Made by a program: the position numbers and the translations under genes
From: Nocardioides lianchengensis
GTDB lineage: Bacteria > Actinomycetota > Actinomycetes > Propionibacteriales > Nocardioidaceae
Direction: 5' to 3'
Assembly: GCF_900101465.1 (NCBI RefSeq)
Contig: NZ_FMZM01000011.1
Coordinates: forward strand, 143,969-207,968
Length of the DNA stretch: 64,000 nucleotides
In this document: positions 56,479-64,000 of the stretch, one piece after another
How positions within the stretch are numbered: position 1 is the first letter of the stretch
Layout of the letters: every line of letters starts with the position of its first letter
Notes under the pieces: model-generated
What the model was told of the DNA's origin: nothing
Databases searched by the model: none
The model's input: the letters and a program-made list of their open reading frames with translations, nothing else

Positions 56479-56514
56479 GTTGCGTAGAATGCCATCTGTT
56501 GCGTTATCCGCAAC
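56479..56514 (+). promoter_or_regulatory. betB promoter with two IclR-type sites
   Basis: A perfect 6-bp inverted repeat GTTGCG-TTATC-CGCAAC (56498-56514) is preceded 19 bp upstream by a half-conserved site GTTGCG-TAGAA-TGCCAT (56479-56495). TAGAAT at 56485-56490 is a plausible -10 box, so regulator binding would cover the promoter and start point. Confidence 0.75.
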
Positions 56515-56533
56515 ACCTAGCGAGGGGTGAACC

Positions 56534-58033
56534 GTGGCCGAGGTCTACGTCGACGGAGCCTGGCGCGAGGCGCTGGGCGGGGGCACGCGTGACATCCGCT
56601 GCCCCGCCGACGGCAGTCCGGTGCGCCGGCTGAGCGAGGGTGCGGCGGCCGACGTCGACGCCGCCGTCGCCGCCGCGCGCCGCGCCTTCGACGACGGCCC
56701 CTGGCCGCGCACCCCTGCGCCGGAGCGCAGTGCCCTGCTGCACCGCGTCGCCGACCTGCTCGAGCGCGACGTCGCCGAGGTGGCCCGGCGCGAGTCGCTC
56801 GACACCGGCAAGCGCCTCGTCGAGTCCGAGTACGACGTCGCCGACGTCGTGACCGTCTTCCGCCACTTCGCCGGGCTGGCCGGTGCGGACGCCGGCCGGG
56901 TGGTCGACACCGGCCGGGCGGACGTCGTCAGCAAGGTCGTGCACGAGCCGGTCGGTGTCTGCGCGCTGATCACCCCGTGGAACTACCCGCTGCTGCAGAC
57001 GGCCTGGAAGGTCGCCCCCTGCCTGGCCACCGGCAACACCTTCGTCCTCAAGCCGAGCGAGCTCACGCCGAGCACCGCGCTGTGGCTGATGGACGCGCTG
57101 ACCGAGGCCGGGCTGCCGTCCGGCGTCGCCAACCTGGTGCCCGGCGACGGTCCGGGCGTCGGCGCCCCGCTGACCGAGCACCCGGGCGTCGACCTGGTCT
57201 CCTTCACCGGCGGGCTCGCGACCGGCAAGCGGGTGATGGCCGCGGCGGCCGGCACCGTCAAGCGGATCGCCCTGGAGCTCGGGGGCAAGAACCCCAACAT
57301 CGTGTTCGCCGACGCCGACCTCGAGGTCGCGCTCGACCTGGCCCTGGCCGCGGTCTTCCTGCACTCCGGCCAGGTCTGCTCGGCCGGCGCCCGGCTGCTG
57401 GTCGAGGAGTCGATCCACGACGACTTCGTCGCGCAGCTGGTCGAGCGCGCGGGCCGGATCCGGCTGGGCGGCCCGTTCGACGAGGCGGCCGAGACCGGCC
57501 CACTGATCAGCGCGGCCCACCGCGACAAGGTCGAGGCGTACGTCGCCGCGGGGCTCGCCGAGGGCGCGACGCTGCTGCTGGGCGGAGAGCGTCCGCGCGG
57601 CCCGGCGTACGACGACGGCTTCTTCTACCTCCCGACGATCCTGGGCGCCTGCCACAGCGGCATGAGCGTCGTGCAGGACGAGTCGTTCGGCCCGGTGCTG
57701 ACCGTCGAGACCTTCCGCGGCAGCACTCCCGAGGAGGCGGAGGACGCCGCCGTACGACTGGCCAACGACAGCATCTACGGCCTGGCCGGGGCGGTCTGGA
57801 CGCAGGACGCCGGCCGCGCCGAGCGGGTCGCGGCCCGGCTGCGGATGGGCACGGTCTGGATCAACGACTACCACCCGTACGTCGCCCAGGCGGAGTGGGG
57901 CGGCTACAAGCAGTCCGGCATCGGACGCGAGCTGGGGAGCGCCGGGCTCGAGGAGTACCGCGAGACCAAGCACGTCTGGCACAACGTCAAGCCGGTCGTG
58001 CAGTCCTGGTTCGACGGCGGCGAGGAGGGCTGA
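56534..58033 (+). CDS. betB: Betaine-aldehyde dehydrogenase-type aldehyde dehydrogenase
   Basis: 499 residues. Catalytic Glu248 in ALELGGKNPNIVF and Cys282 in GQVCSAGARLL. FTGGLATGKRVM is the NAD-binding loop; the C-terminal NDYHPYVAQAEWGGYKQSGI resembles betaine and aminoaldehyde dehydrogenases. The GTG start has GAGGGG 6 nt upstream. Its stop shares a base with the GMC oxidoreductase start. It should oxidise betaine aldehyde to glycine betaine with NAD+. Confidence 0.92.
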   Translation: MAEVYVDGAWREALGGGTRDIRCPADGSPVRRLSEGAAADVDAAVAAARRAFDDGPWPRTPAPERSALLHRVADLLERDVAEVARRESLDTGKRLVESEYDVADVVTVFRHFAGLAGADAGRVVDTGRADVVSKVVHEPVGVCALITPWNYPLLQTAWKVAPCLATGNTFVLKPSELTPSTALWLMDALTEAGLPSGVANLVPGDGPGVGAPLTEHPGVDLVSFTGGLATGKRVMAAAAGTVKRIALELGGKNPNIVFADADLEVALDLALAAVFLHSGQVCSAGARLLVEESIHDDFVAQLVERAGRIRLGGPFDEAAETGPLISAAHRDKVEAYVAAGLAEGATLLLGGERPRGPAYDDGFFYLPTILGACHSGMSVVQDESFGPVLTVETFRGSTPEEAEDAAVRLANDSIYGLAGAVWTQDAGRAERVAARLRMGTVWINDYHPYVAQAEWGGYKQSGIGRELGSAGLEEYRETKHVWHNVKPVVQSWFDGGEEG

Positions 58034-59748
58034 TGGCGCGGCAGCCGGCGTACGACGTCGTCATCGTGGGCGGAGGCTCCGCCGGATCGGTGCTGGCCAA
58101 CCGGCTGTCCGCCGACGGGACGACGAGCGTGCTGGTGCTGGAGGCGGGCCGAAGCGACTCGAGGCTGGACCCGTTCATCCACATGCCGGCGGCGCTGCCC
58201 TTCCCGATCGGCAACCCGCTCTACGACTGGAAGTACGAGTCGGAGCCGGAGCCGTTCATGGACGGCCGCCGGGTCTACCACGCGCGTGGCAGGGTGCTCG
58301 GCGGGTCGAGCTCGATCAACGGGATGATCTTCCAGCGCGGCAACCCGCTCGACTTCGAGCGCTGGGCGGCCGATGCGGGGATGAAGGAGTGGGACTACGC
58401 CCACTGCCTGCCCTACTTCAAGCGGATGGAGACCTGTCTCGCCGGCGCCGACGACTGGCGCGGCGGCTCCGGTCCCCTGGTGCTCGAGCGCGGTCCGGCG
58501 ACCAGCCCGCTGTTCGGCGCGTTCTTCGAGGCGGTCCAGCAGGCCGGGCACCCGCTGACCGACGACGTCAACGGCTACCGCCAGGAGGGCTTCGCGCCCT
58601 TCGACCGCAACGTCCACCGCGGCCGCCGGCTCAGCGCGGCCCGGGCCTACCTGCACCCGGTCCGCCAGCGGTCCAACCTCGACGTCGAGACGCTCGCCCA
58701 GGTCAGCGGGCTGCGCACCTCGGGGGGCCGGGTGACCGGCGTCGACTACGTGCGCGGCGTCGGCCGCCGCGGCGTACGACGGAGCGTGACCGCGGGCGAG
58801 GTGATCCTCTGCGGCGGGGCGATCAACTCCCCGCAGCTGCTGCTGCTCGCCGGCATCGGCCCGGCCGCGGAGCTGGAGGCGCTCGGCATCCCGGTCGTCG
58901 CCGACCTGCCCGGCGTGGGCCGCCACCTGCAGGACCACCTCGAGGTCTACGTCCAGCACGCGTCCAAGCAGCCGGTGTCGATCGGCCCGTGGCTCCAGCA
59001 CCGGCACAAGCCGCGCATCGGCGCGGAGTGGCTGTTCCTGCGCCGCGGCGTCGGGGCGTCGAACCACTTCGAGGCGGGCGGCTTCATCCGCTCCAACGAG
59101 CTGGTCGACTACCCCAACCTGATGTTCCACTTCCTCCCCATCGCCATCCGGTACGACGGCTCGCAGCCGGCCGCCGAGCACGGCTACCAGGTGCACATCG
59201 GGCCGATGTACTCCGACGTGCGCGGCTCGCTGACCCTGAGGAGCCGCGACCCCTTCGAGCACCCCGCGCTGCGCTTCAACTACCTGTCGACCGAGACCGA
59301 CCGCCGCGAGTGGATCGAGATGGTCCGGGCCGCGCGGCACATCCTGGCCCAGCCGGCCTTCGCCGCCTTCAGCGCGGGCGAGCTGTCGCCCGGCCCCGGT
59401 GTCGAGACCGACCAGGAGATCCTCGACTGGGTCGCGAAGGACGCCGAGACCGCCCTGCACCCGTCCTGCACGGCCCGGATGGGGGTCGACCAGGACAGCG
59501 TCCTGGACCCCGCGTCGCTGCGGGTCCACGGCGTCGACGGGCTCCGCGTCGTCGACGCCTCGGCGATGCCCTACGTCACCAACGGCAACATCTACGCCCC
59601 CGTGATGATGCTCGCCGAGAAGGCCGCCGACCTGATCGCCGGGAACGAGCCGCTGGCCCCGCTCGCGGTCCCGTTCTACCGCTACCGAGACGGCTCGCCA
59701 CTGCACCCGCCGGGCGACCCGCGCAACACCACCGAGGAGTCCGCATGA
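58033..59748 (+). CDS. betA: Choline dehydrogenase-type GMC oxidoreductase
   Basis: 571 residues. FAD-binding VIVGGGSAGSVLANRLSADG (about 10-29) and VLVLEAGRSDSRLDP; the GMC signature RGRVLGGSSSINGMIFQRGN (about 84-103); the second signature GGAINSPQLLLLAGIGPAAE. The C-terminal catalytic pair lies in SCTARMG and NGNIYAPVMM. It should oxidise choline to betaine aldehyde, passing electrons to the membrane or to O2. Overlaps betB by 1 bp and the ABC ATPase by 4 bp. Confidence 0.92.
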   Translation: MARQPAYDVVIVGGGSAGSVLANRLSADGTTSVLVLEAGRSDSRLDPFIHMPAALPFPIGNPLYDWKYESEPEPFMDGRRVYHARGRVLGGSSSINGMIFQRGNPLDFERWAADAGMKEWDYAHCLPYFKRMETCLAGADDWRGGSGPLVLERGPATSPLFGAFFEAVQQAGHPLTDDVNGYRQEGFAPFDRNVHRGRRLSAARAYLHPVRQRSNLDVETLAQVSGLRTSGGRVTGVDYVRGVGRRGVRRSVTAGEVILCGGAINSPQLLLLAGIGPAAELEALGIPVVADLPGVGRHLQDHLEVYVQHASKQPVSIGPWLQHRHKPRIGAEWLFLRRGVGASNHFEAGGFIRSNELVDYPNLMFHFLPIAIRYDGSQPAAEHGYQVHIGPMYSDVRGSLTLRSRDPFEHPALRFNYLSTETDRREWIEMVRAARHILAQPAFAAFSAGELSPGPGVETDQEILDWVAKDAETALHPSCTARMGVDQDSVLDPASLRVHGVDGLRVVDASAMPYVTNGNIYAPVMMLAEKAADLIAGNEPLAPLAVPFYRYRDGSPLHPPGDPRNTTEESA

Positions 59749-60791
59749 CCGAGGCAGCCCAGGATCAGGCACTGCGCGTCGACGGGCTCTGGAAGATCTT
59801 CGGTGCCCGCGCCGACAAGATCATCGGCACGCCCGACGCCGAGCTCGGCCGCGCCGAGCTGAAGGAGCGCACCGGCTGCGTCGCGGCGGTCAAGGACGTC
59901 TCGTTCACGGTGGCGCCGGGCGAGGTGTTCGTCGTGATGGGCCTCTCCGGCTCCGGCAAGTCCACCCTGGTGCGCTGCCTGACCCGGCTGATCGAGCCGA
60001 CCGCCGGGACCGTCGTGCTCGACGGCCAGGACATCACCTCCGCCTCCGAGGCCCGGCTCCGCGACCTGCGGCGGCACAAGGTCTCGATGGTCTTCCAGCA
60101 CTTCGGCCTGCTGCCGCACCGCCAGGTCGTCGACAACGTCGCCTACGGGCTCGAGGTGCGCGGCGTGAAGAAGACCGAACGCCGGGCCAGGGCCCAGGAG
60201 CTGGTCGACCTGGTCGGCCTCACCGGCTACGAGCACTCCTACCCCGATCAGCTCTCCGGCGGGATGCAGCAGCGGGTCGGCCTGGCCCGCGCGCTGGCCA
60301 ACGACCCGGCGATCCTGCTCTTCGACGAGCCGTTCTCGGCCCTCGACCCGCTGATCCGCCGCGACATGCAGGACGAGGTCGTGCGACTCCAGGCGGAGCT
60401 GCAGAAGACGGCCGTGTTCATCACCCACGACCTCAACGAGGCGCTCAAGCTCGGCGACCGGATCCTCATCATGCGCGACGGCGAGGTGGTCCAGGTCGGG
60501 ACGCCGGCCGAGATCGTGGCCCAGCCCGCCGACGCCTACGTCCGCGACTTCGTCAGCGACGTCCCGCGCTCGCACGTCCTCACCCTCGAGTACGTCATGC
60601 GACCGCCGGAGCCGACCGACTCGCTCGAGGGACCGGTCATGGACCCGGACGTCGTCGTACGACAGGCCGCCCGGGCGGCGCTCTCCTCCGCGCACCCCGT
60701 GCAGGTGGTCCGCGACGGCGAGCTCGTCGGCATCGTCGACGACGACGCGATCCTGCGGGTCGTCGTCGCCGAGGAGAGCGTCCCTGCATGA
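59745..60791 (+). CDS. proV: Glycine betaine/quaternary amine ABC transporter ATP-binding protein
   Basis: 348 residues. Walker A MGLSGSGKSTLVR, Q-loop VFQHFGLLPHR, signature LSGGMQQRVGLARALANDP, Walker B ILLFDEPFSALDP and switch His in FITHDLNEA. The N-terminal extension (WKIFGARADKIIGTP) is typical of ProV/OpuAA. The C-terminal 70 residues contain one CBS-like segment (PVQVVRDGELVGIVDDDAIL), shorter than the usual two. Overlaps betA and the permease by 4 bp on each side. Confidence 0.93.
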   Translation: MTEAAQDQALRVDGLWKIFGARADKIIGTPDAELGRAELKERTGCVAAVKDVSFTVAPGEVFVVMGLSGSGKSTLVRCLTRLIEPTAGTVVLDGQDITSASEARLRDLRRHKVSMVFQHFGLLPHRQVVDNVAYGLEVRGVKKTERRARAQELVDLVGLTGYEHSYPDQLSGGMQQRVGLARALANDPAILLFDEPFSALDPLIRRDMQDEVVRLQAELQKTAVFITHDLNEALKLGDRILIMRDGEVVQVGTPAEIVAQPADAYVRDFVSDVPRSHVLTLEYVMRPPEPTDSLEGPVMDPDVVVRQAARAALSSAHPVQVVRDGELVGIVDDDAILRVVVAEESVPA

Positions 60792-62854
60792 CGGCCACGC
60801 TGGAACGTCCCCCCGCGTCGGCCCCCGCGCCGCCCGAGGCCCCGCGCACCCGCGGACCCGTGCCGCGCTGGGCCTGGCTGCTCGGCATCCTGGCCGCCTG
60901 GATCGTCGCGTCCTGGATCGGGCACGGCAAGGCGACGCTCTACCTGCCGGGCCAGGGCTCGACCGACGTCCACGAGTGGTTCACCCAGCTCAAGCGCGAC
61001 CTGATCGCCAGCCGCGACGACAACCTGCTCATGCAGGCCGTCGGGGCGGTCTCCGACCTGTTCGGCGGCGCCGTGGAGCAGCTGCAGCGGTTCGTCTCGG
61101 TCGACGCCTACCCGCGCCCGGTCCCCCAGATCGGCTGGCTCGGCGTGCTCGGCATCGCCGGTTGGGTCGCGCTCGCCGTGGCGGGCTGGAAGCACGCGGT
61201 CGGGACCGTCGCGGCCCTGGCCACGGTCGGGCTGCTCGGCTACTGGAACGACGGCATGGACACCCTGGTCGTGACCTTCGTGTCGGTGGCGATCTGCCTG
61301 CTGATCGGGCTGCCGGTCGCGGTGCTGATGGGCAACAGCCGGCGCGCCTACGCGCTGATCACGCCGGTCCTCGACGTGATGCAGACCTTCCCGTCGTTCG
61401 TCTACCTCGCTCCGGCGACCCTCTTCTTCGGCCTCGGCGCGCCCGTCGCCGTCGCCGTCACCGTCGTGTACGCCGTGCCGCCGGTCATCCGGGTGGCCAC
61501 CGAGGGCATCCGGGGCGTGTCGGAGACGACCGTCGAGGCCACCACGTCGCTCGGCCAGACCCCGTGGCAGCGGCTGACCAAGGTCCAGCTGCCGATGGCT
61601 CGGCGCACGATCATCGTCGGGGTCAACCTGACCACGATGGCCGCCCTGTCGATGTCGGTCATCGCCGGCTTCGTGAACTCCCCCGGCCTCGGCAAGCCGG
61701 TGCTGCGGGCCCTGACCGCCGGCACCAACCAGGTCGGCGTCGCGTTCACCGCGGGCCTGGCCATCGTGGTCATCGCGATCATGCTCGACCGGGTCACCAC
61801 CGCCGCGAGCGAGCGGTCCGAGGTGCTTGCCCGGTCCGGCGGCACGGACCGGCGTACGCGGTGGATCGTCCTCGGGGTCGCCGCGATCGCCGCCGGGGTC
61901 TGCGTGGTCCTCTCGCGGCGCTCCCTCTCGCTCGCCGACTTCCCCGACACCGGCGTCGGGGACACCGTCGCCGACGCGATGCAGCGGGCCACTGACTGGA
62001 CCACCGATACCTTCTCCGGCCTCACCACCTGGCTGCAGGAGACCACCACGACCCTCTTCATCAATCCGCTGCAGGACCTGATCGCCAGCTCGCCGTGGTT
62101 CGTCACCGGCACCGCGCTGCTGCTGGTGGCGCTGGTGCTCGGCGGTCGGGTCGCCGCCCTCACGACCCTCGTCTGCCTGGCCGGGATCCGCCTCACCGAC
62201 CTCTGGTACGACGCCATGGTCACCTTCACCAGCGTGCTCGTCGCCACCGTCTTCGTGATGGTGCTCGCCGCCCTCGTCGGCGTCCCGATGGCCCGCCGCC
62301 GGATGGTCGACCGGGTGCTGCGACCGGTGCTCGACGCCGCCCAGGTGATGCCGGCGTTCGTCTACCTGATCCCGGTCCTCGCGCTCTTCGGCCCGGGCCG
62401 CTTCACCGCCATCGTGGCCGCCGTCATCTACGCCGCCCCCGTGGCGATCAAGCTGGTCGCCGACGGGGTCAAGCAGGTCTCGGCGACCACCGTCGAGGCG
62501 GCGACCGCCGCGGGCTCGACGCCGTGGCAGCTGATCACCAAGGTCCAGCTGCCGATGGCCCGCAGCCACCTGGTGCTGGCGGCCAACCAGGGCCTGCTCT
62601 ACGTCCTGTCGATGGTCGTCATCGGCGGCCTGGTCGGCGGCGGCGGGCTCGGCTACGACGTCGTCCTCGGCTTCTCGCGCAGCGAGTACTTCGGCAAGGG
62701 CCTGGTCGCCGGCGCCACCATCGTCCTGCTCGGGATCATGGTCGACCGGGTGACCCGCCGCGCCGCGGCCCGCCGTACGACGTCACCGTCAGTCCGCTCC
62801 GCCCTCGTGATCGGCCGCTCGTCCGGCCTCGCCCGCCGCGGCCCGCTCGTCTGA
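60788..62854 (+). CDS. proW: Betaine ABC transporter permease with two fused membrane domains
   Basis: 688 residues. Two complete BPD_transp_1 domains in one chain: the first with its coupling loop EATTSLGQTPWQRLTKVQLP (about 250-270) and the second with EAATAAGSTPWQLITKVQLP (about 572-592). Each has about five to six core helices. Normally ProW is one such domain of about 300 residues that dimerises; here a covalent pseudo-dimer is predicted. A Pro-rich cytoplasmic N-terminus (RPPASAPAPPEAPRTRGPVP) precedes it. Confidence 0.92.
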   Translation: MTATLERPPASAPAPPEAPRTRGPVPRWAWLLGILAAWIVASWIGHGKATLYLPGQGSTDVHEWFTQLKRDLIASRDDNLLMQAVGAVSDLFGGAVEQLQRFVSVDAYPRPVPQIGWLGVLGIAGWVALAVAGWKHAVGTVAALATVGLLGYWNDGMDTLVVTFVSVAICLLIGLPVAVLMGNSRRAYALITPVLDVMQTFPSFVYLAPATLFFGLGAPVAVAVTVVYAVPPVIRVATEGIRGVSETTVEATTSLGQTPWQRLTKVQLPMARRTIIVGVNLTTMAALSMSVIAGFVNSPGLGKPVLRALTAGTNQVGVAFTAGLAIVVIAIMLDRVTTAASERSEVLARSGGTDRRTRWIVLGVAAIAAGVCVVLSRRSLSLADFPDTGVGDTVADAMQRATDWTTDTFSGLTTWLQETTTTLFINPLQDLIASSPWFVTGTALLLVALVLGGRVAALTTLVCLAGIRLTDLWYDAMVTFTSVLVATVFVMVLAALVGVPMARRRMVDRVLRPVLDAAQVMPAFVYLIPVLALFGPGRFTAIVAAVIYAAPVAIKLVADGVKQVSATTVEAATAAGSTPWQLITKVQLPMARSHLVLAANQGLLYVLSMVVIGGLVGGGGLGYDVVLGFSRSEYFGKGLVAGATIVLLGIMVDRVTRRAAARRTTSPSVRSALVIGRSSGLARRGPLV

Positions 62855-62889
62855 CCGCCCCCGCCAGCCCCGAGAGAAGGAAGAACAAC

Positions 62890-63879
62890 GTGAAGCCCAC
62901 CAGAGTCAGCGCCCTCACCGGGTCGCTCGCCACGCTCGCGCTCGTCCTGAGCGCCTGCGGAGGCGGTGACATCGAGAAGGAGACCGAGGCCAACGAGTCG
63001 CAGGCCGCCGAGACCGGCGACTGCGGCGAGCTCAACATGGCCGTCAACCCGTGGGTCGGCTTCGAGGCCGACGCGTACGTCGTCGGCCACGTCGCCCAGG
63101 AGGAGCTCGGCTGCTCGGTGACCTACAAGGACCTGAAGGAGGAGGTCTCCTGGCAGGGCTTCGGCAGCGGCGAGGTCGACGTCGTCATCGAGGACTGGGG
63201 CCACCCGGACCTGGAGAAGCAGTACTTCGAGGACCAGGGCGGCGACGGCAGTGCGATGGACGCCGGGCCGACCGGCAACGTGGGCATCATCGGCTGGTAC
63301 GTCCCGCCGTGGATGGCCGAGGAGTACCCGGACATCACCGACTGGAACAACCTGAACAAGTACGCCGACCTGTTCGAGACGCCGGAGTCGGACGGCAAGG
63401 GCCAGTTCCTCGGGGCGGACCCGTCGTACGTGCAGTTCGACGAGGCGATCGTCAACAACCTCGACCTCGACTTCAAGGTGGTCTTCTCGGGCAGCGAGGC
63501 CGCCTCGATCGCCGCGTTCGAGAAGGCCGAGAAGGACAAGACGCCGCTGATCGGCTACTTCTACGAGCCGCAGTGGTTCATGTCCGAGGTCCCGCTGGTC
63601 AAGGTGAGCCTGCCGGAGTACACCGACGGCTGCCAGGACGACGCCAAGGCTGTGGCCTGCGACTACCCCGAGACCGAGCTGAAGAAGATCGTCTCCACGT
63701 CGTTCATGGAGTCCGACAGCCCCGCAGTGGGCCTGATCGAGAGCTTCCAGTGGACCAACGACGATCAGAACCTGGTCGCCAAGTACATCTCCGAGGACGG
63801 CATGTCCGCCGAGGACGCCGCCGCCAAGTGGGTCGACGAGAACCCCGACCAGGTCGAGGCCTGGCTGAACGCTGGTTGA
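62890..63879 (+). CDS. proX: Glycine betaine-type substrate-binding lipoprotein
   Basis: 329 residues. Lipobox LSAC places the acylated Cys at about 23. The OpuAC-type fold begins MAVNPWVGFEADAYVVGHVA, with aromatic residues (W in NPWVG, W in EDWGHPD, Y and W in GWYVPPWMAEEYP) that could form the cation-pi box for a quaternary ammonium. Start is GTG at 62890 with AGAAGGA upstream. The last codons Asn-Ala-Gly and the TGA lie in a palindromic repeat. Confidence 0.93.
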   Translation: MKPTRVSALTGSLATLALVLSACGGGDIEKETEANESQAAETGDCGELNMAVNPWVGFEADAYVVGHVAQEELGCSVTYKDLKEEVSWQGFGSGEVDVVIEDWGHPDLEKQYFEDQGGDGSAMDAGPTGNVGIIGWYVPPWMAEEYPDITDWNNLNKYADLFETPESDGKGQFLGADPSYVQFDEAIVNNLDLDFKVVFSGSEAASIAAFEKAEKDKTPLIGYFYEPQWFMSEVPLVKVSLPEYTDGCQDDAKAVACDYPETELKKIVSTSFMESDSPAVGLIESFQWTNDDQNLVAKYISEDGMSAEDAAAKWVDENPDQVEAWLNAG

Positions 63880-64000
63880 GGTGCTCCGGAGCGACGTAGG
63901 AGCGGAGGAGCCTCGAAACCCGTCTGGCCGACCAACCACCTCGATCGAGGCCACTTCTCGGGTGCGGGGGTTTCGACACGGTCGCTGCGCGACCTGCTCA
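63871..64000. repeat. Palindromic repeats at the right edge (second copy cut by the window)
   Basis: GCTGGTTGAGGTGCTCCGGA ... GAGGAGCCTCGAAACCC (63871-63922), then CCTCGATCGAGGCC, then an inverted copy TCTCGGGTGCGGGGGTTTCG ... GACCTGCTCA that runs past base 64000. Same type as at 3468. It supplies the proX stop codon. Confidence 0.85.

Overview
The window is high-GC DNA from an actinobacterium, most likely a Nocardioides-type member of the Propionibacteriales. That placement is inferred from the very GC-rich third codon positions, many GTG starts, a class I lysyl-tRNA synthetase, an HspR/HAIR heat-shock circuit, DUF3817/DUF3151/DUF5994 genes and dense short palindromic intergenic repeats. I found no rRNA, tRNA, IS transposase, prophage or CRISPR array. 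Coding density is high and no gene-free stretch exceeds 300 bases.

Left third (1-34 kb): housekeeping genes interleaved with small accessory genes. Six purine genes (purQ, purS, purC, purB, purD, purA) lie on the minus strand in separate small units. Among them are an acyl-CoA ligase, an ABC exporter pair, two 14-TM MFS pumps, a TetR and a LuxR-type regulator, a diacylglycerol-kinase-like enzyme, class I LysRS, class II fructose-bisphosphate aldolase, a secreted EEP phosphohydrolase followed by three overlapping septum-formation-like paralogs, a SpoU rRNA/tRNA methyltransferase, two convergent DedA proteins and pyrE. An orphan P-loop ATPase with winged-helix and repeat-rich C-terminus (13871-16327) stands opposite a small helix-turn-helix gene that leads into purB.

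Middle (34-50 kb): an aminotransferase, two proline-rich membrane proteins, clpB, an unusual sensory operon (membrane protein, degenerate kinase-dimerisation protein, receiver-kinase hybrid), a molybdopterin oxidoreductase with its flavin reductase partner, and the dnaK-grpE-dnaJ-hspR operon. clpB and dnaK each carry a HAIR-type inverted repeat, the site expected for the HspR encoded here.

Right end (50-64 kb): a quaternary-amine catabolism region. An IclR regulator is divergent from a Rieske ferredoxin, a ferredoxin reductase and a Rieske oxygenase. Further on come purU (10-formyl-THF hydrolase), a second IclR regulator, betaine-aldehyde dehydrogenase, choline-dehydrogenase-type GMC oxidoreductase and a glycine-betaine-type ABC importer with a fused double permease. 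Together they suggest uptake of choline/betaine, oxidation to betaine, oxidative demethylation and disposal of one-carbon units. Two different IclR operators can be read directly from the sequence.

A family of intergenic palindromic repeats (core GGTGGTTGAG ... TCGAAACCC) occurs at thirteen loci. It supplies the stop codon, always in the same frame (-Gly-Gly-stop or -Ala-Gly-stop), to six genes. At least fourteen genes have a TANNNT-like -10 box only 6-8 nt before their start codon, which suggests leaderless transcripts, including purS, purC and purD.
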